A stretch of DNA of 64,000 nucleotides, from assembly GCA_049680625.1 (NCBI GenBank), contig JBAUID010000190.1, positions 62,001-126,000 of the forward strand, in the 5' to 3' direction. The position numbers and the translations under genes were made by a program. Within the stretch, counting starts at the first letter, position 1, and each line of letters opens with the position of its first letter. The notes beneath the pieces are model-generated. The model ran no database searches, had not been told where the DNA came from, and saw nothing but the letters and a program-made list of their open reading frames with translations. Shown here in pieces: positions 1 to 9,352 of this stretch. The stretch is from JAUIAI01 sp049680625 (GTDB lineage Bacteria; Pseudomonadota; Gammaproteobacteria; Burkholderiales; Burkholderiaceae_E).

Positions 1-1
1 C

Positions 2-1291
2 GCTTGCTTTGCGGCAGAGCAGTTCCCCCGTGGTGTTGGCTTTGACGAAAAGCTGACCGGTTGGCAGCCGTCGGACGGGTTGCTGTCGCGTATCGACGCA
101 TTACCTGTTTCTGATGTTGTCGCGTTTTCAATTGATGATTCTTCGACCACCGAGATTGATGATGCATTGTCGGTCCAGTTAATGGGTGATGGTCGACACA
201 TTGTCGGTGTTCACATTGCCGCCCCGTCCCTGGCAATAAGCCCGGGAGACGAAATCGACAATATTGTCCGGGATCGAATGTCCACGGTATACATGCCGGG
301 TGACAAGATCACTATGCTCGCCCCGTCGGTGGTCGATAGTTTTTCTCTTGACGCTGGGCGACAAGTTCCGGTTGTGTCACTTTATGTTCAACTGGATGAA
401 AACGGTACCGGCTTCGAAAAAGTCTGGAGTGCCCTTGAGCAAATAACCGTAGCTGATAACCTGCGCGACGACCACTTGGACACAATTGTCACAGAGGCCG
501 CACTTGAAGACCCGCAAGCCGATTTGCCGCATGGTGACGCGCTGCGTGTCTTATGGAAACTGATGCATGGTTTACTCGCCCACCGAGAGCAAGTACGCGG
601 TAAACCTGAGCCGCGGTTTCGAACTGACTTCATTTTTAGCATCGTTGATGATGTGGTCAGCATCGCTCAGCGCCGGCGTGATGCACCATTGTCGCGCCTG
701 GTGGCTGAGATGATGATTCTGGCCAATTCGCAGTGGGGTCGGATGCTCGCTGAAGCATCGATTGCGGGCATTTACCGTTCACAGCAAGCCGGGCGGGTTC
801 GGATGAGTAGCCAGGCATTGCCGCACGATGGCATTGGGGTGGCTCAGTATATGTGGGCAACGTCACCGTTGCGGCGTTATATCGACCTTGTCAACCAGCG
901 CCAGCTGATTGCCATGATCGAACAGACGCCTCCTGCACTGGAAGAAAACAGTGCCGACTTATTTTCGATCATTCCGTCATTCGAAGCCCGCCATTCGGCC
1001 TACCAGGCGTTTCAGCAGAACATGGAGCGCTACTGGTGTATGCGTTGGTTAGGTCAGCGCCGCGAGCGACAATATGCGGCGGTTGTGGTCCGTGACGAGC
1101 TCGTGCGGATGGCCCAGGTGCCGCTGTACTTTCGCCTGGATTCAACACCGCCTCTGGCGCCCGGGCGTCGTATCATTGTCGTTATTGACAGCTATAACCC
1201 ACTGGATTTGACCGTGAGCGCCCGGTATATTGGCCTGGACGAGTCATTCGACGATCCGCCGGTAGTGGCTTCTGATCCGGCGCCGCAGTGA
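2..1291 (+). CDS. RNB-domain 3'-5' exoribonuclease (5' end cut by window)
   Basis: This is the C-terminal part of an RNase II/R-type exonuclease that degrades RNA processively from the 3' end in the cytoplasm. The frame is open from the first bases of the window, so the true start lies to the left. About 35 codons in, the RNB signature IDDSSTTEIDDAL is visible; it holds the metal-binding acidic residues, with Glu where E. coli RNase II has Asp207. The late motif SPLRRYIDLVNQR carries the conserved RNB arginine. The last 80 residues would correspond to an S1-like RNA-binding domain, but it is weakly recognisable. The gene ends 10 bases before the tonB-like gene and likely shares a transcript with it. 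The family is certain; the exact paralogue (RNase II, RNase R or the betaproteobacterial RNB protein) is not. Confidence 0.9.
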   Translation, partial: ACFAAEQFPRGVGFDEKLTGWQPSDGLLSRIDALPVSDVVAFSIDDSSTTEIDDALSVQLMGDGRHIVGVHIAAPSLAISPGDEIDNIVRDRMSTVYMPGDKITMLAPSVVDSFSLDAGRQVPVVSLYVQLDENGTGFEKVWSALEQITVADNLRDDHLDTIVTEAALEDPQADLPHGDALRVLWKLMHGLLAHREQVRGKPEPRFRTDFIFSIVDDVVSIAQRRRDAPLSRLVAEMMILANSQWGRMLAEASIAGIYRSQQAGRVRMSSQALPHDGIGVAQYMWATSPLRRYIDLVNQRQLIAMIEQTPPALEENSADLFSIIPSFEARHSAYQAFQQNMERYWCMRWLGQRRERQYAAVVVRDELVRMAQVPLYFRLDSTPPLAPGRRIIVVIDSYNPLDLTVSARYIGLDESFDDPPVVASDPAPQ

Positions 1292-1301
1292 GGGGGGGGC
1301 A

Positions 1302-2177
1302 ATGAACCCGTTTCGGCTTCGCAGTCTGCTCTCCCGCCTGAAAGAACCGGTCAGCCAGGGCATTGTGTATTCACTTGCGTTGCACGGCCTGCTCATGAGC
1401 GTGCACTTTGCTGCGCCGGAGCCCTTGAAGCTCAAGCCGCTGGATTCAAGGCTGGAAGTGATTCTGGTCAATGCAGAAAGCCGCACTGCACCGGTTAACC
1501 CGGAAGTTGTAGCCCAGGTCAATATGGAGGCTGGCGGCGACCGGGACAAGGGCCGGGCAACGTCGCCGCTTCAGGCTGAGGCAAAAGTAGAGAACGGTCA
1601 GGATATCGTGCGTAAGCGACGTAAGGTTGCTGATCTGGAAGCGATGCAGCGTCAACTCATGACCATGGCGCGCAGCCCAACTACTTTTGTTGAAAGCCAG
1701 GACACCAAGAAAAAGAGCAATGATGCTGGCAACGACTCAGAAGATATTCAATTTGTTATCGCACGGCTGCAGGCTCAAATCGCCAAGAACATTTCTGACT
1801 ACAACAAGCGTCCAAAGCGCCTCACCTACGGGGTGAATGCGGTTGGTGCTAACTATGCCCGCTATGTCACTGACTGGGCAGCCCGCATCGAAGAAATTGG
1901 TACGGAACGGTATCCACCCGCTGCCCGGGGCAAGTTTTACGACTCTCTGGTAATTATGGTGGAAATTCAGAAAGACGGTCACGTCGGTGATATTCAAATA
2001 AAGCGTAAGTCAAAGTTCAACGTCCTTAATAAAGTAATCAAAGAAATTGTCCTGGCTGGCGCGCCTTATGAACAGTTCACCAAAGAGATGGCGGCTGAAG
2101 GAGATATTTTGCAGATTGTCCGCACCTGGACGTTTACGAATCGCTCGCTGCAAACCAGTAGCGCACCGGCAAAATAA
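1302..2177 (+). CDS. TonB-family energy transducer-like protein
   Basis: The 291-residue protein has the layout of a TonB-like protein: a short basic N-terminus, one hydrophobic segment at about residues 19-36, a charged and probably extended middle region, and a C-terminal domain (about 195-280) resembling TonB_C, with the pattern YPPAARGK followed by VEIQKDGHVGDIQIKRKS. Such proteins span the inner membrane and reach through the periplasm to outer-membrane receptors, powered by ExbBD. No exbBD genes or TonB-dependent receptors are nearby, so the partner is unknown. The ATG lies 10 bases after the ribonuclease stop, preceded by a G-rich run that may serve as ribosome binding site. The aroE GTG follows directly after its stop codon. 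In betaproteobacteria this protein is usually found beside aroE. Confidence 0.75.
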   Translation: MNPFRLRSLLSRLKEPVSQGIVYSLALHGLLMSVHFAAPEPLKLKPLDSRLEVILVNAESRTAPVNPEVVAQVNMEAGGDRDKGRATSPLQAEAKVENGQDIVRKRRKVADLEAMQRQLMTMARSPTTFVESQDTKKKSNDAGNDSEDIQFVIARLQAQIAKNISDYNKRPKRLTYGVNAVGANYARYVTDWAARIEEIGTERYPPAARGKFYDSLVIMVEIQKDGHVGDIQIKRKSKFNVLNKVIKEIVLAGAPYEQFTKEMAAEGDILQIVRTWTFTNRSLQTSSAPAK

Positions 2178-3038
2178 GTGAATGCGCCAGTCGCGCCCGG
2201 GCCAGGTGACCGCTATGCAGTGATCGGAAATCCGATTGCGCACAGCCGGTCGCCACAGATTCACACAAGCTTTGCGCAGCAACATCAGCAGGCGCTGACT
2301 TATACACGTTTGCTGGCCCCGCTTGACGGTTTTATCGAGTCCGTCAGAGATTTTGCCGAACAAGGTGGGCGTGGCCTGAACGTTACCGTCCCCTTCAAAG
2401 AGCAGGCATTTGCGCTAGCCGACCATTGCGCAGACCGGGCCCGCCTTGCTGGTGCTGCCAATACGTTGAGCTTTGGCCCGGACGGTATAGCCGCTGACAA
2501 TACTGACGGTATCGGGCTGGTTCGCGATCTCACTCTTCGGCAGGGTGTGGACCTTGCCGGTGCCAATATTGTGCTGCTCGGTGCCGGCGGTGCTGCCCGC
2601 GGCGTGTTATTGCCCTTGATACAGGCAGGGGTTGGCAGTGTATTGATTGCGAACCGAACCCATCAGCGGGCGTTGTCACTGGTGAAATTATTTCATGATG
2701 CCGCCGCCCAATCGGCAATTGAGTTAAGCGCTTGTCAAACCAGTGAGCTTGCCGTTGTCGTTCGCTCGTTGGCACGTCCGGTATGGATTAACGCAACGGC
2801 AGCCAGTCTTAATTCTGACGTCAGCCCGGTCAGTGGGCAGTTGTTGGCCCCGGCGTTGATCGCTTACGACATGGTGTATTCGACTCAGCCCACGGCGTTT
2901 ATGAAGGCGGCGCTAACAGTTGGCTGCGTCAAGGTAGCTGACGGGCTTGGAATGTTGGTTGAACAAGCGGCTGAGTCTTTTTATATCTGGCGTGGCGTTC
3001 GCCCCGCGACCGATACGATATACCGCGATCTGCGCTGA
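2178..3038 (+). CDS. aroE: Shikimate dehydrogenase
   Basis: The enzyme reduces 3-dehydroshikimate to shikimate with NADPH, the fourth step of the chorismate pathway. The 286-residue product has the full family signature: SRSPQIH (23-29) and NVTVPFK (68-74, with catalytic Lys74) in the substrate domain, NTDG (108-111) with the catalytic aspartate, and the glycine-rich GAGGAARG (135-142) that begins the nucleotide fold. Its length matches AroE rather than the bifunctional YdiB or AroDE forms. The start is a GTG directly adjoining the TAA of the preceding tonB-like gene, implying translational coupling. Confidence 0.97.
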   Translation: MNAPVAPGPGDRYAVIGNPIAHSRSPQIHTSFAQQHQQALTYTRLLAPLDGFIESVRDFAEQGGRGLNVTVPFKEQAFALADHCADRARLAGAANTLSFGPDGIAADNTDGIGLVRDLTLRQGVDLAGANIVLLGAGGAARGVLLPLIQAGVGSVLIANRTHQRALSLVKLFHDAAAQSAIELSACQTSELAVVVRSLARPVWINATAASLNSDVSPVSGQLLAPALIAYDMVYSTQPTAFMKAALTVGCVKVADGLGMLVEQAAESFYIWRGVRPATDTIYRDLR

Positions 3039-3112
3039 CATTCATCGACACGCTTAGTTGTTACGACAGGTGTTAACACTATCGGTGGCCGTTTCCGTAT
3101 TCCTCGGACATA

Positions 3113-4708
3113 ATGATTGTTGGGCAGTTGCTGCGCAACAAACAAGCGACTGCTGAATCTTTGCACCCCCTTATGACAAATACACCCAACCCCCGCCAGC
3201 AGGACGATTCATTGTCGTCGTCCGCCCCGGGCCAGCAAACCGGTGACGAGACGATTGAGGTGCGTCCCCCGCGCGATCACGAGGCTGCTCAGATAGCCCT
3301 GGCCGAAGTGCAGCAATGGTTGCAGCGCCTGGATTTAATTCGGGACATGGGTCACAGTGATCGCACTGATGACCGTTCTGTTATTGTCGAGCGGGTTAAT
3401 GAACAGCAATTGCTGTCCCATTTGCAGGCCCGGCTGAAAAAGTTGCATCCGGCAGACGTTGGCTACATCCTCGAAGCATTGCCGACCGACGAGCGCGGCC
3501 AATTGTGGGGGCTGATCGGTGCGGATCGTGATGCTGAGGTATTGCTCGAGGTTTCTGACTCCGTACGCGAGTTCCTGATATCGATAACCCCGCTGGACGA
3601 GATGGTCGAGATGTCACGCACGATGAATGCGGACGATTTGGCCGAGTTAGCTGAGTGCCTGCCTGACGATATTGTTACCCTCGTCCAGGAGCAGCTGACC
3701 GAAAAAGAACGCCAGCAGTTGCGGGCTGCGCTGAGCTCGGACGAAGACAGCGTTGGCGCCCATATGGATTTTGACCTGGTGACGATTCGTGAAGATGTCA
3801 CCGTTGAGACAGTCTTTCGTTATCTGCGCCGCTTTGAAAGCCTGCCCCCACATACCGATTCAGTATTTGTCGTGGATCGCGACGATATGCTCAAAGGTGT
3901 TCTGCCAACCGATCGCCTGCTGGTTGCAGAGCCAGAGAAGTTGGTCAGTCAGGTGATGCTTGCCGATTCGTTAACCTTTGATGCTCCGGACAATATTTTC
4001 GAGGCTGCCCAGGCTTTCGAACGTTACGACCTGGTCTCGGCACCGGTTGTTGGGCCACACGGTAGGCTGATTGGTCGTCTGGTCGTGTCCGAAGTTGTCG
4101 ATGTGATCCGCGAAGATGTGGAAACCGATTTATTGAACCAGGCGGGTTTGTTTGAAGAAGAAGATCTTTTTGCCAATGTCTGGAACTCAGCCCGCAATCG
4201 GGGTTTATGGCTTGCCCTGAACCTGTGCACTGCGTTTTTTGCCTCCCGGGTCATCGGGTTGTTTGACGACACTATCGAAAGAGTGGTCGCGCTGGCGGCG
4301 CTGATGCCGATTGTTGCCGGTATTGCGGGTAATTCCGGCAATCAGACGATGGCACTGGTCATTCGGTCCATGGCTCAGGGTCAACTGAACAGTTCGAATA
4401 TTAGTCGCCTGTTTGGTAAAGAGCTCACCGTCGCATTGCTGAACGGCTTGTTGTGGGGCGGCCTTGCCGGCTTGTTTGCATGGTGGTTATACAGTGATGG
4501 CCCGCACGGGCAGACCCTGGGCATGACGATGATGCTCGCCATGATGATCAACTTGTTGCTCGCTGCCGCAGTTGCCCTGGCCGTACCACTTTTCCTGCGA
4601 CGCATCGGGCGTGATCCGGCGATGGGCTCCCCGGTGCTGCTGACCTTCAGTACTGACAGTCTTGGTTTTCTGATTTTCCTTGGCCTGGCGACCCTGTTTT
4701 TCCGCTGA
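3113..4708 (+). CDS. mgtE: MgtE-type magnesium transporter
   Basis: This is an inner-membrane Mg2+ channel/transporter. In order, the protein shows a polar leader (about 1-60), the helical cytoplasmic MgtE N domain with the repeated 'LPTDE/LPDD' pattern (about 100-215), two CBS domains that sense Mg2+ (about 220-345), a connecting helix, and five hydrophobic segments (about 365-531). The pore signature PIVAGIAGNSGNQ is intact. At up to 531 residues it is longer than most family members (about 450-480), mainly because of the N-terminal leader. The start is uncertain: ATG at 3113 or ATG at 3173, neither with a convincing ribosome binding site. No recognisable Mg2+ leader structure fits the 74 bases upstream. 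Confidence 0.95.
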   Translation: MIVGQLLRNKQATAESLHPLMTNTPNPRQQDDSLSSSAPGQQTGDETIEVRPPRDHEAAQIALAEVQQWLQRLDLIRDMGHSDRTDDRSVIVERVNEQQLLSHLQARLKKLHPADVGYILEALPTDERGQLWGLIGADRDAEVLLEVSDSVREFLISITPLDEMVEMSRTMNADDLAELAECLPDDIVTLVQEQLTEKERQQLRAALSSDEDSVGAHMDFDLVTIREDVTVETVFRYLRRFESLPPHTDSVFVVDRDDMLKGVLPTDRLLVAEPEKLVSQVMLADSLTFDAPDNIFEAAQAFERYDLVSAPVVGPHGRLIGRLVVSEVVDVIREDVETDLLNQAGLFEEEDLFANVWNSARNRGLWLALNLCTAFFASRVIGLFDDTIERVVALAALMPIVAGIAGNSGNQTMALVIRSMAQGQLNSSNISRLFGKELTVALLNGLLWGGLAGLFAWWLYSDGPHGQTLGMTMMLAMMINLLLAAAVALAVPLFLRRIGRDPAMGSPVLLTFSTDSLGFLIFLGLATLFFR

Positions 4709-4737
4709 TTCGCCGAAACGATTTCAACAGAATCGCG

Positions 4738-6033
4738 TCAAGCCGGGGCAGTTGTTCCGGCTGGCTGTGCCAGGGCGGGTCGACCCAGGGCAGCGACCAG
4801 AATCAGACCAAGCACGGCCAGCCCGATAAGAATCGAAAAAGCCAGGGCGTAACTGCCATTTGTGTCAAATGATAATCCGGCCAGCAGTGGGCCGGTGGCA
4901 CCGCCGATCGTGCCAAAAAACACGATTGCGCCAAATACCGAGCTGTGGGCCTTCATATCAAAATACTCAGCGATCGTTGGTGAAACCACAGTGAAAAAAC
5001 CGCCGTGGGCAAAACCATAAAAGGCGGCAAAGAAAAATAGCCAATGGCTGGCGGAACTGAAACGCAGAATCAACAGTGACGTTAACAGCATGACAAAACA
5101 CATCAGGTAAGCGTTGCGTCCGCCGAGTCGGTCGACGCCAGCGCCAACGACCAGGCGTCCGGCAATACTGGTTGCACCAATTACTGACAGGATGCCGGCG
5201 GCTGTCGTCGATGTCATGCCCAAGTCTGTGCCGTGGGCAACAATATGCAGTGGGATGGTGGTCAGTACTGGAAAAAAGACGGCCTGAATGGCGCACAACA
5301 ACCAGAAGTGGCGGGTCTTGGCGACCTGTCGGAACGAGCGACCCGCTACCGGCGCAGACATTGAGGTTGAGGCTGCGATTGTGGCTGCGTTTGAGGCCGA
5401 TCCTGGTTCGGATAAGTTTTCGGGGTCTGTTTTGACTGCCGGATTTCGCATTAGTTGGGCGGCTGCGACCAGGATAAACGCCGCACCCAGCCCCAGTGCC
5501 AGGCAGGCCATGCGCCAGCCCATTGCGCCGGCCAAAATAGCAGCGACCGGGGGCAACACAATTTGCCCAAACCCGGTTCCGGTCTTGACGATACCAGTCA
5601 TCATGCCGCGCTTTTTCGGAAACCAGCGGGCGATTGTGGACAAGGTGACCACGTCATGGGTTGCCAGTCCGATCCCGACGAAGCAGCCGTAAAGCACCAG
5701 TAGCTGCCACGGCGAATGCATTGCCGCCATCAGTGCGTAACCCAGGCCAAACATCAAACCGGATCCGGTTAACACCCAGCGCGGACCCAGGTTGTCATTG
5801 AGCCGGCCGGCCAGAAAAGCGAGAATGCCCATCATCAGCATCGCGGCTGACGATGCCGCAGACAGTAAGGTACGAGACCAGCCAAACTCAGCTTCCAGTT
5901 CCTTGAAGAACACACCGTACGCGAACATCGTTCCGATGACCGTAAACTGGGTCAGTAAGGAACCGGCAACCACCTTGCCGTGTCGGCCTGAGATATATGA
6001 CAATTCGGATTCTCGACAGTAGCGCGCCGACAT
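4738..6033 (-). CDS. MFS transporter, monocarboxylate/OFA-like
   Basis: The 431-residue integral membrane protein has about 12 hydrophobic segments in two halves. The pattern ARWFPKKRGMMTGI (about residues 135-150), followed by a glycine-rich helix with the sequence KTGTGFGQ, is characteristic of the MFS branch containing monocarboxylate and oxalate/formate exchangers. A polar loop at about 205-235 separates the halves. A small carboxylate substrate is inferred from family resemblance only. The gene converges on mgtE, with 29 bases between the stops, and diverges from the ychJ-like gene. Confidence 0.88.
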   Translation of the reverse strand: MSARYCRESELSYISGRHGKVVAGSLLTQFTVIGTMFAYGVFFKELEAEFGWSRTLLSAASSAAMLMMGILAFLAGRLNDNLGPRWVLTGSGLMFGLGYALMAAMHSPWQLLVLYGCFVGIGLATHDVVTLSTIARWFPKKRGMMTGIVKTGTGFGQIVLPPVAAILAGAMGWRMACLALGLGAAFILVAAAQLMRNPAVKTDPENLSEPGSASNAATIAASTSMSAPVAGRSFRQVAKTRHFWLLCAIQAVFFPVLTTIPLHIVAHGTDLGMTSTTAAGILSVIGATSIAGRLVVGAGVDRLGGRNAYLMCFVMLLTSLLILRFSSASHWLFFFAAFYGFAHGGFFTVVSPTIAEYFDMKAHSSVFGAIVFFGTIGGATGPLLAGLSFDTNGSYALAFSILIGLAVLGLILVAALGRPALAQPAGTTAPA

Positions 6034-6081
6034 GGCGGGCCGTGTGACATGTTAGTACCATAAGCGGCTGCCGTCCCGGCC

Positions 6082-6090
6082 TGCTAATAG
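6082..6090 (+). promoter_or_regulatory. Extended -10-like element before the ychJ-like gene
   Basis: TG-C-TAATAG ends 7 bases before the ATG at 6098. There is no -35 match at normal spacing and no ribosome binding site, which suggests a very short or absent leader. No experimental support. Confidence 0.3.
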
Positions 6091-6097
6091 AAACTCC

Positions 6098-6499
6098 ATG
6101 GAAAATAACGCGGACTGTCCGTGCACCTCCGGCGCTGCCTATAGCCGCTGTTGTCATCCAGCGCATTTGAGTCGTGGCCGGGAAGCCTTGTCGGCCGAAG
6201 CGTTAATGCGGTCTCGATATAGCGCTTTTGTGCTCAAGCTGGATGCTTACCTTCTGGCAACCTGGCATCCGAGCACTCGGCCGTCGGAGTCACTTGCCGA
6301 TGCCGACAAAAGGCAATGGCTTGGCTTGAAAGTCCTGGGTCACGAAACAACTGTTCCCGGCCACGCGACTGTCGAATTTATTGCCCGCAGCCGGGTTCCA
6401 GGGCAACGGGCTGAGCGCCTGCATGAACTGAGTCGGTTCGTCTTTGAAAATGGCCAGTGGTTTTACGTTGACGGTGAGGTTCGAGTGCCGTCAGGCTGA
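6098..6499 (+). CDS. YchJ/UPF0225 family protein with SEC-C motif
   Basis: The small cytoplasmic protein (133 residues) begins with a SEC-C zinc-binding motif, CPCTSGAAYSRCC (residues 8-20). It continues with an NTF2-like fold typical of the UPF0225/YchJ family, including ALMRSRYSAF and a LATWHPSTRP segment. SEC-C motifs bind zinc and often contact proteins, as at the end of SecA; the physiological role of YchJ proteins is unknown. It stands alone, divergent from an MFS gene and convergent with a thioesterase gene. The start is fixed by the SEC-C motif beginning 7 residues in. Confidence 0.9.
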   Translation: MENNADCPCTSGAAYSRCCHPAHLSRGREALSAEALMRSRYSAFVLKLDAYLLATWHPSTRPSESLADADKRQWLGLKVLGHETTVPGHATVEFIARSRVPGQRAERLHELSRFVFENGQWFYVDGEVRVPSG

Positions 6500-6525
6500 A
6501 GCGATCAGCGTCGATCCGATGGTTA

Positions 6526-7020
6526 TTACCCCTTACGCGGTACGCTGATCACGTGCCCGATGCGATCATTGCGTTCAAGTTGATCATGGGCTGCCTTAAT
6601 TACTGTCAGGCGGTTCAGTAATGTTTGTGGCATTGGTGCAGTTCGGCGGCTCTTGCGATCGACCCACGACGAAATTGATTCGTAGCTCGCGGCCAGATAC
6701 TCGTTTTTGGCATCGTACATTTCGGCGTAGTAGTGGAATCGTTTGTAGTCGAAATCCAGCAGTCGGCTTTCAAAGCGCATAGTCGCGCCTTCATGAATTT
6801 CACGAATGAAGTGTAAGTGCGATTCAAGCGCGAAGGTTGTGCCGTTGTGCTGGTCGCGAAACTTGCTGTCCAGCCCGATCCACTCAAAGAACGACTCAGC
6901 CGAAAGATCGAATACGACATGGTAATAGCCCACATTCATATGGCCGTTGTAATCAATGTATTCAGGTCTGACGGTATAGCCTGTACTGATAAAAGGTGTG
7001 GGAATGTCTTTTTCTTGCAT
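6526..7020 (-). CDS. Hotdog-fold acyl-CoA thioesterase
   Basis: The 164-residue protein has the 4HBT hotdog signature: a pattern containing Y-I-D-Y-N-G-H-M-N near residue 20, where the Asp and NGHMN form the active site, followed by ESFFEWIGL and a later FALESHLHFIREIHEG strand-helix unit. It most resembles thioesterases linked to carnitine/betaine-type CoA esters, but substrate cannot be assigned from sequence alone. The frame stays open upstream to 7152, but residues before this ATG look unlike the family, so the start at 7020 (product beginning MQEKD) is preferred. It lies downstream of moaC on the same strand, with a 197-base gap. Confidence 0.85.
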   Translation of the reverse strand: MQEKDIPTPFISTGYTVRPEYIDYNGHMNVGYYHVVFDLSAESFFEWIGLDSKFRDQHNGTTFALESHLHFIREIHEGATMRFESRLLDFDYKRFHYYAEMYDAKNEYLAASYESISSWVDRKSRRTAPMPQTLLNRLTVIKAAHDQLERNDRIGHVISVPRKG

Positions 7021-7171
7021 GTTCTGTTGGCCTGAAAGCTTGCTTATTGCCTGTAATCGTTCGTAAATCGTTCGGTTCGTTTGCTGTCGATTCTTGTTAA
7101 AGACTACGAGGGTTAAAAATTCCACAACCACTGACCGCGTTCCCCAATGCAAGACTCATGCTCTCATTCAG

Positions 7172-7184
7172 CAGGCGTCGCCTG
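7172..7184. repeat. Perfect 6+1+6 palindrome downstream of moaC
   Basis: CAGGCG-T-CGCCTG lies 34 bases beyond the moaC stop and upstream of the thioesterase gene. As RNA it could fold into a 5-base-pair stem with a 3-base loop. There is no T-run on either side, so it is not a clear terminator; it could equally be a protein-binding site. Confidence 0.4.
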
Positions 7185-7217
7185 ATCAGTGGTGATGTAA
7201 TCGGGACGCGCGCTGGT

Positions 7218-7742
7218 CTAAGGCGCGATAAAACTCCCGGATTTGCCACCGTGTTTCTCCTTCAGCCTGATGTCCCTGATGGTCATCGCGCGGTCTACGG
7301 CTTTGCACATGTCGTAAATCGTCAGCAGGCCAACCGACGTTGCCGTCAGGGCTTCCATTTCTACACCGGTTTTGCCGTCACACTGGACAGTCACTTCGCA
7401 GGTTACTGAGTTAGATTCTGTATCAATTTGAAAATCTGTTGCCACCTTGGTAATTGACAGCGGGTGGCACAACGGGATGAGGTCAGAACACTTTTTCGCT
7501 GCCTGGATAGCCGCAATTCGCGCAATACCAATGACATCACCCTTGGCGGCATTGCCGTCGCGAATTAGCGCCAGGGTTGCCGGTTGCATCACGATAGTGC
7601 CGCTGGCCACTGCGATCCGACGGGTAATGGATTTGTCTGCGACATCAACCATGTGGGCCTGTCCGCTGGCGTCAAAATGGGTCAGGGTTTGGTTACCGTC
7701 CGGGTTGCCTGGATTATGCGGGCTGCTCATGTTCGCGCTCAT
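7218..7742 (-). CDS. moaC: Cyclic pyranopterin monophosphate synthase
   Basis: MoaC, together with MoaA, converts GTP to cyclic pyranopterin monophosphate, the first step of molybdenum cofactor synthesis. The 174-residue protein contains the strongly conserved family segments: HMVDVADKS near residue 30, GNAAKGDV, AKKCSDLIPLCHPL (substrate-binding), and TGVEMEALTA followed by YDMCKAVDR. The N-terminus has about 15 extra polar residues; an in-frame ATG at residue 5 could be the real start. No other moa genes are in the window, so the pathway is dispersed. The gene is divergent from bepA with only 59 bases between. Confidence 0.96.
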   Translation of the reverse strand: MSANMSSPHNPGNPDGNQTLTHFDASGQAHMVDVADKSITRRIAVASGTIVMQPATLALIRDGNAAKGDVIGIARIAAIQAAKKCSDLIPLCHPLSITKVATDFQIDTESNSVTCEVTVQCDGKTGVEMEALTATSVGLLTIYDMCKAVDRAMTIRDIRLKEKHGGKSGSFIAP

Positions 7743-7801
7743 ACATTCACCTTTTGTGGTGAATTTCGGTTAATTTACTTAAATGTCATAGTATCGGAAA
7801 A

Positions 7802-9352
7802 ATGCCAGTGCCCCGATTTGAGTTGTCACGTTATTTGCGCCACGGCCGATCGGTCCTGGCCGCGACCTTAGTCGGTTGCGTGTTGCTAAACGTCATCGGC
7901 ACAGGTGGCATTGCTTTGTCAACCGCCATTGCACAGGAGTCTAATCTGCCAAGAATTGGTGATGCTGCGGGTGGTGATTTGTCTCCCGCCACCGAGCGGC
8001 GTATTGGTGAAATCATCATGCGTGGGCTTCGTCGCGATAATGCGATGATTGATGACGCGGAACTGACGGGATATCTGAGTAATTTTGCCTTGCGCCTGAC
8101 TGACACAACCCCGGCTCGTGGTTTTCAATTCGAATTTTTTCTACTCCGTGATCCAACACTGAATGCGTTTGCACTGCCCGGTGGATATATTGGTGTGCAT
8201 TCCGGTCTGCTGCAGACGGCTTCGACTGAGTCAGAGCTTGCCTCTGTTCTCGCACACGAGATTGGCCATGTCACTCAGCGCCATATGGCGAGAATGCTCG
8301 CGCGCAGTGAGCGAACATCTTTGTTGTCCCTGGCAGCTGTTTTCATGGCCGTGCTGGCGGCAAGCAGTAATCCGGATGCCGCCGCCGGGTTGATCGCCCT
8401 GGGCAGCAGTGTCTATGATCAGCAAATGTTGTCGTTTTCACGTGACGCCGAACAAGAGGCCGATCGAATTGGCCTGGAGATCCTGCGCGAAGCCGATTTC
8501 AATACCAATGACATGATTGCGTTTTTTGCCCGCATGCAGCAGGCGACCCGCCTTTACGAGAATAACGCGCCGTCATACCTCCGTACTCATCCGCTAACGT
8601 CGGAACGCATGGCAGATATTCAGAATCGAGTAGTTGATTTGCGCTACCGTCAACGGGTCAGTTCGATTGGGTTTCATCTCGTGAAGGCCAAACTGCAGGT
8701 ACAGTCTGATACAACCAAAGACGGTTTGCAGGCCACCCGCAAGACATTTGAAACCCGGCTTGCTCAGCGTACCTTTATTAGCGAGACAGCTACCTGGTAT
8801 GGGCTGGCCGTCGCAGCAAGCCATCAGGCTGACTTGAAAACCGCACGCGAGTCATTGGCAAACGCACGCCTTGCGGCTGTCAGAGAGGGTTACGAAAAAT
8901 CGCATCCGTTTTATGAACGCCTGGCTGCGCAAATAGAACTGGATGCCGGCCAGGTGTCCCGGGCCAGTGCTATTGTCGACAACGCCCTGGGCCAGTACCC
9001 GGATGCGTTGGCGTTGCGACTGCTGAAGGTAGATATAGCATTGCAAGCCGGGCGGTTTGAAGTTGCTGAATCGCAGATTGAAGACCAGCTGCGTATTCGT
9101 CGCTCAGAACCCAATCTGTGGCATCGGCTGGGCAAAGCTTATGCCGGACAGGGTAAAACCGGCTTGTCGCATTGGGCGGTTGGTGAGCAATACAGTCTGC
9201 TCGGCGCATGGAGTGCTGCCCGTGAACAGTTCCAGCTGGCCCTGCGCGACAAATCAGTCGATTTTTATCGGCTCTCGCAGATTGATACCCGAATCAAAGA
9301 AACCGAACAAAAAATCATTGAAGAAAACGAGGCGCGTCAGCGCCTTGAATAA
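7802..9352 (+). CDS. bepA: Periplasmic M48 metalloprotease with TPR domain (BepA/YfgC-like)
   Basis: BepA-type proteins act in the periplasm as chaperone and zinc protease in assembly and quality control of outer-membrane proteins such as LptD. The 516-residue protein has an N-terminal hydrophobic signal (about 16-44, ending AIAQ), an M48 domain with the zinc motif HEIGH (152-156) and the third ligand in the EQEAD segment (about residue 219), and a C-terminal TPR-like helical array (about 290-510). Length and domain order match the family. The ATG has no ribosome binding site, and a -10-like CATAGT ends 9 bases upstream. The last 16 bases overlap the convergent gene that follows. Confidence 0.92.
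   Translation: MPVPRFELSRYLRHGRSVLAATLVGCVLLNVIGTGGIALSTAIAQESNLPRIGDAAGGDLSPATERRIGEIIMRGLRRDNAMIDDAELTGYLSNFALRLTDTTPARGFQFEFFLLRDPTLNAFALPGGYIGVHSGLLQTASTESELASVLAHEIGHVTQRHMARMLARSERTSLLSLAAVFMAVLAASSNPDAAAGLIALGSSVYDQQMLSFSRDAEQEADRIGLEILREADFNTNDMIAFFARMQQATRLYENNAPSYLRTHPLTSERMADIQNRVVDLRYRQRVSSIGFHLVKAKLQVQSDTTKDGLQATRKTFETRLAQRTFISETATWYGLAVAASHQADLKTARESLANARLAAVREGYEKSHPFYERLAAQIELDAGQVSRASAIVDNALGQYPDALALRLLKVDIALQAGRFEVAESQIEDQLRIRRSEPNLWHRLGKAYAGQGKTGLSHWAVGEQYSLLGAWSAAREQFQLALRDKSVDFYRLSQIDTRIKETEQKIIEENEARQRLE

Noticed and set aside
4714..4735. Terminator between mgtE and the MFS gene
   Set aside because: Only a 5-base-pair stem (CGATT/AATCG) without a T-run can be drawn, which is too weak to support.
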